Assembly: GCF_018446385.1 (NCBI RefSeq)
Contig: NC_056001.1
Coordinates: forward strand, 11,712,672-11,776,671
DNA length: 64,000 bases
From: Zingiber officinale
Taxonomy: Eukaryota; Streptophyta; Magnoliopsida; Zingiberales; Zingiberaceae
Direction of reading: 5' to 3'
Of this stretch, positions 55,394 through 64,000 are shown piece after piece (the stretch's first letter is position 1; each line of letters starts with the position of its first letter). Below the pieces are notes generated by a model. It did no database searches. It saw only the letters and a list, made by a program, of their open reading frames with translations, and had not been told where the DNA came from. Both the position numbers and the translations under genes were made by a program.

Positions 55394-56690
55394 ACCGTCG
55401 AGCGCCGACGTTAAAAATCGAGAGACGAGCCGGCGTCTATAAATGTCCGAGCGGAAGACCGTCGAGCTCCGACGTTAAATATCGAGAGACGAGCCGGCGT
55501 CTATAAATGTCCGAGCGGAAGGTCGTCGAGCTCCGACGTTAAATATCGAGAGACGAGCCGGCGTCTATAAACGTCCGAGCGGAAGACCGTCGAGCTCCGA
55601 CGTTAAATATCGAGAGGCGGCCCTATAAGCGTCCGGCGGAAGACCGTCGAGCTCGGCGTTAAATATCGAGAGGCGAGCCGCGTCTATAAATGTCCGAGCG
55701 GAAGACCGTCGAGCTCCGACGTTAAATATCGAGAGACGAGCCGGCGTCTATAAACGTCCGAGCGGAAGACCGTCGAGCGCCGACGTTAAATATCGAGAGG
55801 CGAGCCGGCGTCTATAAACGTCCGAGCGGAAGACCGTCGAGCTCCGACGTTAAATATCGAGAGACGAGCCGGCGTCTATAAACGTCCGAGCGGAAGACCG
55901 TCGAGCTCCGACGTTAAATATCGAGAGACGAGCCGGCGTCTATAAACGTCCGAGCGGAAGACCGTCGAGCTCCGACGTTAAATATCGAGGGACGAGCCGC
56001 TATAAACCTCGAGCTGAAGACCGTCGAGCTCCGGCGTTAAATATCGAGGGACGAGCCGTCTATAAGCCGCCGAGCGGAAGATCGTCGAGCTCCGGCGTTA
56101 AATATCGAGGGACGAGCGGCGTCTATAAGCGTCGAGCGGAAGACCGTCAAGCTCCGACGTTAAATATCGAGAGACGAGCCGGCGTCTATAAACGTCCGAG
56201 GGGAAGACCGTCGAGCTCCGACGTTAAATATCGAGAGACGAGCCGGCGTCTATAAATGTCCGAGCGGAAGACCGTCGAGCTCCGATGTTAAATATGACCG
56301 TCGAGCTCCGACGTTAAATATCGAGAGACGAGCCGGCGTATATAAATGTCCGAGCGGAAGACCGTCGAGCTCCGACGTTAAATATCGAGAGACGAGCCGG
56401 CGTCTATAAATGTCCGAGCGGAAGACCGTTGAGCTCCGACGTTAAATATCGAGAGACGAGCCGGCGTCTATAAACGTCCGAGCGGAAGACCGTCGAGCTC
56501 CGACATTAAAAATCGAGAGACGAGCCGACGTCTATAAACGTCCGAGCGGAAGACCGTCGAGCTCCGACGTTAAAAATCGAGAGACGAGCCGACGTCTATA
56601 AACGTCCGAGCGGAAGACCGTCAAGCTCCGACGATAAATATCGAGAGACAAGTCGGCGCCTAAAAACGTCCGAGCGGATAGCCAGTCACA
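55394..56690 (+). repeat. 64-bp minisatellite, about 21 copies (element B)
   Basis: The unit is AGACCGTCGAGCTCCGACG, TTAAATATCGAGAGACGAG, CCGGCGTCTATAAACGTCC, GAGCGGA. One unit is broken near 56,286 by an internal partial repeat. Units at 55,610-55,690 and 55,980-56,140 carry scattered short losses. Same family as 16,252-17,066. Confidence 0.95.
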
Positions 56691-57088
56691 TGATGCAATC
56701 AACGATAGCCTAGTTATACGGCTGAGCGGCTCGCTTATCAAAGATGTATGGAAAAACCCTTTGGAGGTAAGGCACAAAGAAAAAGTGGGTCAGTGGAAGT
56801 TAGGGATATTAGCATGTAAATGCCGAACGTTTACGTTCGAAAGCCTAGCAGCTGCGCGGTCGCATGATAGATGTCATTAAGACGATCGAATTGAGCCGGA
56901 CAAAAGCGTGGCGCCGAGCGGAAAGGATATAAAGAACACTTTAGCGTGACGACGGAAAAATGCCTTGCTAAAACAGAAGTGAAAGGAGCAGAAGGTCATC
57001 TATTACTCATTAGGTGAATCAAATAAGTCATTACAGAGATAAGTTGGGCCAAACGAAGGGAATACAAAAAAGTTCATAAAAACGCTCC
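56691..57088. other. Spacer between minisatellite and antisense gene (element B)
   Basis: Matches 15,886-16,251 of element A in position and in part in sequence (ACAAAAGCGTGGCGCCGAGCGG, AAAGAACACTTTAGCG). Presumed 3' UTR of the antisense gene. Confidence 0.5.
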
Positions 57089-58526
57089 TCACACATCAAA
57101 ATCAAAAAGAGCGTCGAGGATGGCGTCCATCACGCTCGCGAGGTCCTCGGGGGGGATGGTCAGCTCGGCAGGTAGGTGGCCTTTGGTCTTCAGATAGCCC
57201 ACCGCCGCCTTGATCGCCTCCTCGAAAGTGAGGGATATCTTGTCGGTAAACTTCTCTCCGAAGTCTTCCGAGCAGAGGAACGCCTTCCTCCCTTCTTCGG
57301 AGCGAGCCGACTCCCCCTCAATATATTCTTTGAGCGCGGCGTGGGCAGCGTCGCTAGCGGCCTGAAGATCCTTCAAATCTCCATCAAATCTTTGGAGATC
57401 GGCCGAGCGGCTCTCCTTCTCGGTGGCTAGCAGGGCGTCCAAATCTTTGATGCGTTGTTCCAGCCCCCTGATCTCCACCTTCATGTGGTCCATATCATTG
57501 ATGGCCTGTTGCTTCCGAGTGGTCGCCGTTTTGATCTCCTTATCTCGTTGCTTGATCATCGTTTCAAGCCGAACGACCTTGCTCGCCAGATCGGAAGCCC
57601 TTTTCCGTTCGGCATCCAGTAGTTTTTTGGCCTTCTCCAGAGCGGTCGTCGACGGCCTGGCACCCCCCACAGCTTTTTGTTTTTTCAACTCGTCCTCCAG
57701 TTCGGCCAATCGATCGCTAATGGCGATCTGCTCCACCCAGTTCTGTTAGCAAATGTGGACAGGTTAAAAACATAATTCGAATATGTAAACAAAGAAACAG
57801 AGCATACCCCGGTGGCCTGTTGTAGATTGTTGTCGCCGAGTTGCCCGGGAGTCATCTTGGATATTCGACGCCGAGCGTCCACCCAAGCTTGGGCCAGAGG
57901 GCCTGTCAAGGTAATCTGCTACTTGGGGACCACAGGCCGATCAGCAGCAGCCATGTACGCCTCCGAAGGAAGGCGCAGAACGGTTTTAATTAAATTTTGG
58001 CCGCTCGGCTCGCTCTGGGAAGCGTCGGCCTTACCGGACGGCCCACCGGTGGACGAGGAGGGAAGCTCGCCCAAGCGCCTGATACGGCGCAAAGTTCTTG
58101 AAGGGCTGGACGGCGGCACCTCAGAGCTGGCCCTCGGAGAACCATGAGGAGTCGGAGTACTCTCGAGGGAAACCGTCCCGGACAGCACCGGTGCATCCGC
58201 GCCCCGCTCGGGCTGTGGCTCATCAAGTGTAGTCGAGGCAGATGCGGATTCCGGTCGTCGGCGTTTCCGAGCGCGTAGCGGCACATCATCGGCCGAACGG
58301 CCCTCCACCTCGGCTTCGGTAGGAGGTGCTATGTCACCCGCGGCCTCATCGTGAGAGGCAGGGGCGTCTGAGGCTTCGGGGACAGTTGGTGTCCCCTAAC
58401 CTTCTTCGCCGGCCGGATCAGTTGGAGTAAGGCCTCGTTCGGCGGCCTCCTTGTTCGTCACCGCCTCAATCTGAGCGGCCTTCAGTTTGAGCTTCTCGGT
58501 AGCTTTAGCGCGCCACATAACTTCAG
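57089..58526 (-). pseudogene. Antisense spliced accessory gene, exons 2-3 (element B)
   Basis: Exon 2 is 58,526-57,808 and exon 3 is 57,742-57,089, separated by a 65-bp intron (GTATGC...GCTAACAG). Both exons and the intron have exactly the same length as in element A (719, 654 and 65 bp). The exon 2 acceptor TCCTGCAG is kept. The protein keeps RKRRRPESASAS, RTLRRIRRLGELPSSS, AAADRPVV and the coiled coil LAELEDELKK. Two in-frame TAG codons interrupt exon 2: at 58,396-58,398 (Glu expected) and at 57,919-57,921 (Gln expected). Exon 1 is displaced by the CACTA insertion. Confidence 0.85.
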
Positions 58527-58589
58527 CTGCAGGAGCAAAGAATAAATCAGTTAGAACAAAACAAACGGGAAGATAAGGAAACACTACAA

Positions 58590-59290
58590 AAAATAAGGCA
58601 TTTTGGGACGAATTTTACAAAAAAAATTCGTTGCAAAATTTTTTGGGACGAAATCAGGGATGAAAATTTTTTCGTCCCAAAATGTTTGATGCCAACTTTT
58701 GGAACGAATTATGATTTGTTGCAAATTCAGCAACGAATTTGGGGACAAAATTGGCAACGAATAAAATTTTCGTCCCCAAATTTGTCGCAAAAAAGGAACG
58801 AATAATTTTTTTGTTGCAAACTTAGCAACGAATTTGGGGATGAATTCAGTTTGGAGGAAATAATTTTTTGTTGCCAAATTTGTCCCTATTTTTACAACAA
58901 AATTGGGGACGAATTCAGTGACAAATTATTTTTTGTTGCTAAGTTTGTCCCTAATATTGCAACGAATTTGGGGACGAATTCGGTGACAAATTTTTTTTGT
59001 TGCCAAATTTGTCCCTAATTTTGCAACGAATAATAAATTTGTTGCAAAATTTTAAGCATTTGCGACAAATTTGGGGACAAAAATACTAGTTTAATTAATA
59101 AATAAATTTTCGTCCCAAAATTCGTCCCAGAATCTGGGACGAATTTTGGGACGAATTTGTGGATTCGTCCCAGAATTCGTCCCAAATTCTGGGACGAATC
59201 CACATATTCGTCCCAAATTCTATATTCGATACAATTACGATAGAGTGGGAACAAATCGTTTTCGTCGCCAAATTCGTCCCTAATACTAAA
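58590..59290. repeat. CACTA sub-terminal repeats
   Basis: More than fifteen direct and inverted copies of GGGACGAAT / ATTCGTCCC and TTGCGACAAA-like words, several arranged as palindromes (AATTCGTCCCAGAATC next to its complement near 59,115-59,215). In known CACTA elements such motifs bind the transposase. Confidence 0.78.
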
Positions 59291-59299
59291 TTTTTTTTC

Positions 59300-61763
59300 C
59301 AGATTAAATTTCTTTTTGCAATTCAATCCATAGATACATAAACACCAAATTCAAATAACATTTATATACATTCAACACATCTTAATTTCACATACAAGAG
59401 TAATAATTGAACTCGATCAACTCATAATTCAACAAATATAAAGATCTCAACAAATTTTACAAGATCTATCTTGTTCAAGCTTCTAGAAAATATTATAAAG
59501 TTCAACAATCAAATGTTATATAAGTCCATCATCCATCCAAGGAGGTAAATAAACTAAAAATACATCAAGTCATCTTCGTCTGCCCAAAAGCTTTGCACCC
59601 CTTCAAATCTCCTTTGCCTACATAACAACAAACAAATAAACCAGATCATGTGTAACAAGAAAGATTATAAATATAATACGAAATGCCCATGTAACAAGAA
59701 AGATTGGAAACAAGACATAACTGTGAAATTCCTTAAACATTCAAATAAATGTCCTATTTACCAACGATATGAACCATCCATGTCATAAAATTATAAGAAG
59801 TATCTTGAAGCTAAGTAAAAACATCGTAAATATGATACAACCTAATATAAATGGCACATCAAATTGTTATAATAATACCTATTTCACCATATCAATCAAT
59901 AGCTACAAATATTCTATGTCCATGTGATCACATGGAGAGCATGAAAGATATTCTTAAAATTTCCTAACATATGAAAATAGCTCAAATGAAGAAAACACAA
60001 ACTAATTAAACTTAATTTTTTTGTGATACAAGTGTTTTAGTAATCATGGTTACTTGGTTGTTAGGTAAACTCTAATCATAATTTGCAATTTGAACTAATA
60101 AAGCAGTAGTAATAAATTTCAATAAATTAAAAGCAATTAGAAAATAAATAAATAAATAAATAAAATTAAAAGTTTAACATGTTACTTAATACTTACTTTT
60201 TTCTGGACCTTTAGTTCGCCTCACCAACCCTGTTAAAAACAAATTGACAATATTAATTAAAATAAAAATTAGAAAAGTTAACAAGTCATTGATTAATGTG
60301 TAAAACAGTAAACATGAGACAAATAATCATCATACATAATTATGAAAAATTTCTTTAAATAAGCTAACAAAACTTACCCATCGTCAAAAATTAAAGTCAT
60401 CATTATGATTATCATCATCCTCCTCCTCCTCCTCCTCCTCTTCCTCATTCTGCATTATACTTGAATTCTTGTTATACATCCAACTTCGCTCATTCTGCAT
60501 TTTACCTGAATTCAGCTATTTAGTTAAACATTATTAACAGAAATAAATCTTATCATTGAAGACAAAACAACAAAGAAAAGCTTATCAAAAAGAAGAAATA
60601 CAATTAATCAACTATAAAATAATTATTTAAAGCTAACTTTATATACAGATCATTAAATGCATATTAATGAACTTAGAAATACCGAAAAGACGTGAACAAA
60701 TACAGTTGTCTTCAACTACACTGAGATCATGCCAAATTGAAACCTGCACAAGCAACATTATCAATTATTATAGTATTATTCTAACAATTTTAATAGAGTT
60801 GAAGCAATTGTAATTAAATTGAAATAATAATATTTTAATGGAACAAAATTTGGAAAAAAACAAAATTACTCTCTATATTAGAGCAATTGTGGATCAGAAT
60901 TGACATTTTTTAGATGAAAAATAAAATATTTTGATAAGGATATTTTTGAGATAAAAAATAGAATAGGGTCGCTTCTGTTTTTTCCTTTAAAAGAAAATCT
61001 TTTTAACAATAATAATAATAATGAGCACCCTTTGAATTTTGTATCAAAGAAAAAAAACATGTCAACTCTATTGTAATTTGTCCCTCCATTAATTAATTCC
61101 AATCTAAAAACTATCCTACAAGTATTTGTAATGATAAAGAGGATCAGTACACAGAAAATCAAAGGTAAATTTATACCTATGGTATACTGGAGCTCCCCAT
61201 ACATTTAGGATTCGAAACCCTAGTATCAAAATTTTGCCCTAGTGTAGTTGAGATTTTATTACTTCCACACCCCTAAACTGTACATCTATATACAAGAAGA
61301 ACTACAAATCTTTATCCAAAAACAGCCCTAAACCCTATTTCACAGATCATTGGTCATTGACATCTAAGTGATCAAGAGTTGCAGTGCTTTTCTTTGTTAA
61401 CAAACAAGAATGAAGCCCTAAATTTCACAGATCAGTACTCCACCATTCCAAATCTTGCGACATCAGTGCTAGCAGCGGCGACTCGCGGCCAACTGCCGCC
61501 AGCCACGGCCAGGCGCGGCCAGGCGCTGACAGCCGCGGCCAGCCGCGGCCACGCGCGGCCACGCGTGGCCAGGCGAGGCCAGCCGCGGCCTCGCGAGAAG
61601 AAGTGGGCAGATGTGGGAGAAAGGAGAGGGAAGAGGGGAGAAGGGAGAAGGGAGAGGGTTACCTGTGCCGCAGCCGATCGGGAAGGAATCAGCCGCCGCA
61701 AGAGTTGCAGTGAAGGGATGAGTGAAGGGGCAGATGGGTGGGAGGAGATTTAGGGTTAACTTA
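59300..61763 (-). other. Putative multi-exon transcription unit inside the CACTA element
   Basis: On the minus strand a TATA-like TTTATAAG (61,758-61,765) precedes a leader with donor GCACAG|GTAACC (61,663). Further segments have consistent sites: 60,743-60,683 (TTGTGCAG| ... |GTATTT), 60,505-60,378 (GAATTCAG| ... |GTAAGT), 60,229-60,197 (TTTAACAG| ... |GTAAGT) and from 59,617 (TTATGTAG|). The 60,505-60,378 segment encodes MQNERSWMYNKNSS followed by an acidic run and a stop after 38 codons. ERSWMYN recalls the start of CACTA transposase-associated proteins. Otherwise no domain; it may be a transposase gene remnant or non-coding. Confidence 0.4.
61470..61600. repeat. GC-rich CGCGGCCA/GGCGCGGCCAG repeats
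   Basis: About a dozen GCGGCCA-type units in an otherwise AT-rich setting. They give open frames on both strands that are compositional, not coding. Confidence 0.6.
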
Positions 61764-61789
61764 TAAATTAAAAAATTTCTTTCCATTGC

Positions 61790-64000
61790 TTATTTTTTGG
61801 GACGAATCTAGGAATTCGTCCCCAAATCTGGGACGAATTCCAGAATTCGACCCTAAATCTGGGACGAATTCCAAAATTCGTCCCAGAATATAAAATTTTT
61901 TAAAAAAAATAAAAAAATGATTTGGAAACACTAAATATGAACTTAGAGATATCGGATTTCCGTGAAATAAGTTTCTATGGATTTCTAATTTTCTCATGAT
62001 CTTAAAAATATCTTCATCCATAATTTTAACATACTATATTAAATGCGGCAAATTTTTTTTATTATGAATTAGGTCAAATTCGGGTTAAAAAATCACCATA
62101 CTAAATATATGAGGTTAAAATTTTGGATGAGGATATTTTTAAGATCATGAGAAAATTAGGAACCCATAGAAACTTGTTTCATGAAATTCCGAGATCGTTA
62201 GGTCAATATATAGGCCTTCCAAATAAATTTTCTTTTATTTTTTATTTTTTTAAATTTGGGACGAATTCCAGATTCGTCCCAAAATCTGGGACGAATCTAG
62301 AAATAAGTCCCAAATTTTGGGACGAATTCCTGGATTCGTCCCAAATTTTGGGACGAATTCCTGGATTCGTCCCAAATTTTGGGACGAATCCAGGATTCGT
62401 CCCAAATTTAAGAAAAATAAAAATTAAAAGAGAAATCATTCGGAAGGCCTAAATATGGACCTAACGATCTCGGAATTTCATGAAACAAGTTTCTTTGGGT
62501 TTCTAATTTTCTTATGATCTTAAAAATACCCTCATCCTTAATTTTAATCTCATATATTTAGTGTGGTGATTTTTTAACCCGAATTTGACCTAATTCAGGT
62601 TAAAAAACACGAAACACAATATATAATTTTAAAATTAAGGAAGAGGATATATTTATGAATAAGGGAAAATAAGAAACTTATAGACTCTTGTTTCATGAAA
62701 TTCTGACATTTGTAGATCTATATTTTTAGTTTTAAACACATATTCAAACATGCGTTACACGCTAACATACTTAATTAATACCAAACTATCTATGTTTCAC
62801 TAAATATGGACCTAACGATCTCGGAATTTCATGAAATAAGTTTCTATAGGTTCCTAATTTTCTTATAATCTTAAAAATATATTCATCCATAATTTTAACA
62901 TATTATATTGAGTGCGGTGAATTTTTTATTACAAATTAGGTCATATTCATGTTAAAAAATCACCACACTTAATTTATTAGGTTAAAATTCAGATTTAGGA
63001 TATTTTTATGATCATGAGAAAATTAGGAATCCATAGAAACTTATTTCATGAAATTCCGAGATCATTAGGTACATATTTAGGCCTTCAGAATGTTTTTTCT
63101 ATTATTTTTTATTTTTTTTAAATCTGGGACGAATCCTGGATTCGTCCCAAAAATCTGGGACGAATCCAAAAATTCGTCCCAGATTTTGGGACGAATTTCT
63201 GGATTCGTCCCAGATTTTGGGACGAATTTCTGGATTCGTCCCAGATTTAAGAAAAATAAAATATGAAAGAAAATTTATTTGGAAGGCCTAAATATGGACC
63301 TAACGATCTCGGAATTTCATGAAACAAGTTTCTATGGATTTCTAATTTTCTCGTGATCTTAAAAATATCTTTATCCATAATTTTAACATAATATATTAAA
63401 TGCGGTGAATTTTTTATTATGAATTTGGTCAAATTCGGGTTAAAAAATCACCATACTAAATATATGAGGTTAAAATTTTGGATGAGGATATTTTTAAGAT
63501 CATGAGAAAATTAGGAACCCATAGAAACTTGTTTCATGAAATTCCGAGATCGTTAGGTCCATATATAGGCCTTCCAAATAAATTTTCTTTTATTTTTTTA
63601 AATTTGGGACGAATTCCAGATTCGTCCCAAAATCTGGGATGAATCTAGAAATTCGTCCCAAATTTTGGGACGAATCCAGGATTCGTCCCAAATTTAAGAA
63701 AAATAAAAATTAAAAGAAAAATCATTCGGAAGGCCTAAATATGGACCTAACGATCTCGGAATTTCATGAAACAAGTTTCTTTGGGTTTCTAATTTTCTTA
63801 TGATCTTAAAAATACCCTCATCCGTAATTTTAATCTCATATATTTAGTGTGGTGATTTTTTAACCCGAATTTGACCTAATTCAGGTAAAAAAACACGAAA
63901 CACAATATATAATTTTAAAATTAAGGAAGAGGATATATTTATGAATAAGGGAAAATAAGAAACTTATAGACTCTTGTTTCATGAAATTCTGACATTTGTA
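61790..64000. repeat. Foldback repeats: palindromic GGGACGAATCC clusters in 1.3-kb direct repeats
   Basis: Clusters of TTTGGGACGAATCC-A-GGATTCGTCCCAAA palindromes (61,798-61,890; 62,257-62,408; 63,125-63,245; 63,606-63,693) are flanked by a longer inverted sequence: GATCATGAGAAAATTAGGAA and CGAGATCGTTAGGTC on one side, their complements on the other. The block starting TTTTGGATGAGGATA at 62,121 recurs at 63,476, and GACATTTGTA at 62,705 recurs at 63,991. Confidence 0.8.

Larger units (their letters stand above)
49165..58581 (+). mobile_element. Tat-type Ty3/gypsy element B with gag-pol and antisense gene, interrupted by CACTA
   Basis: 5' LTR 49,165-49,960, PBS, gag, protease, RT, RNase H, integrase (to 55,050), a degenerate repeat, a 64-bp minisatellite (55,394-56,690) and an antisense gene (57,089-58,526). 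No chromodomain follows the integrase, in keeping with Tat rather than chromovirus lineages. The sequence is cut in the antisense gene's intron 1 at 58,581 by CACTACAAAAAA; exon 1 and the 3' LTR should lie beyond the window. Several nonsense and frameshift changes make gag-pol inactive. Confidence 0.92.
58582..64000. mobile_element. CACTA (En/Spm-like) transposon, left end and interior
   Basis: CACTACAAAAAATAAG at 58,582 is the classic CACTA terminus, followed by many GGGACGAATTT, TTCGTTGCAAA and TTCGTCCC sub-terminal motifs. It lies inside intron 1 of the antisense gene of element B; the three bases before it are AAA. No matching TTTTTTGTAGTG end is present up to 64,000. No TNP2/TnpD transposase domain is visible in the part shown. 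Confidence 0.8.

Noticed and set aside
61379-61753. 124-codon open frame, and minus-strand partners
   Set aside because: Open only because of a GCGGCCA-type GC-rich repeat; Arg/Ala/Pro-rich on both strands with no family resemblance.

Overview
The window is plant nuclear DNA. It contains spliced genes with GT-AG introns, Ty1/copia and Ty3/gypsy Tat-type LTR retrotransposons, a MULE, a CACTA element and tRNA-derived SINEs. The RCI2-type gene and the mix of element families suit a monocot, but the species cannot be fixed from the sequence. Almost everything is mobile DNA. Host genes are limited to one intact two-exon RCI2/PMP3 membrane peptide gene (10,028-10,285) and one broken GH17 beta-1,3-glucanase (47,265-48,397).

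Layout. 1-2,570: LTR relict and a decayed minus-strand copia. 2,822-9,518: nearly complete copia element with AGTTA target duplication and few reading-frame lesions. 9,524-12,231: RCI2 gene, a small tandem repeat and LTR debris. 12,232-18,883: Tat-type element A on the minus strand. It has two LTRs, PBS and PPT, but its gag-pol has collapsed to a short gag remnant. It still carries an uninterrupted three-exon gene in antisense plus two minisatellites. 19,480-36,572: a MULE with a FAR1-like N-terminus, DDE transposase, SWIM finger and C-terminal OTU protease domain. It is split at one codon by a 12.4-kb SIRE-type copia insertion (21,804-34,213) with a perfect GGTAT duplication. That insertion carries eight LTRs: one internal remnant and then an array of [LTR + about 355 bp of 3' tail with PPT] units. 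37,211-37,711: two SINEs in series sharing target duplications. 38,008-44,270: non-coding Tat-related element C, built from several successive tandem arrays. 45,240-46,400: solo LTR. 47,265-49,119: glucanase pseudogene and a degenerate repeat. 49,165-58,581: Tat-type element B, with recognisable gag-pol, the same 64-bp minisatellite as element A and the same antisense gene. It is interrupted inside an antisense intron by a CACTA element (58,582 to beyond 64,000).

Most interesting signals. (1) The eight-LTR array inside a single target duplication, with dimeric higher-order similarity. (2) A roughly 40-bp LTR minisatellite whose monomers all fold as the same hairpin with covarying stem arms. 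(3) The antisense spliced gene of the Tat elements: intact in a copy that has lost gag-pol, and with exon and intron lengths identical between two copies that differ at roughly 18% of residues in exon 3. Many GC-rich repeat stretches also show scattered short base losses that look like consensus errors, so fine detail there should be treated with care.
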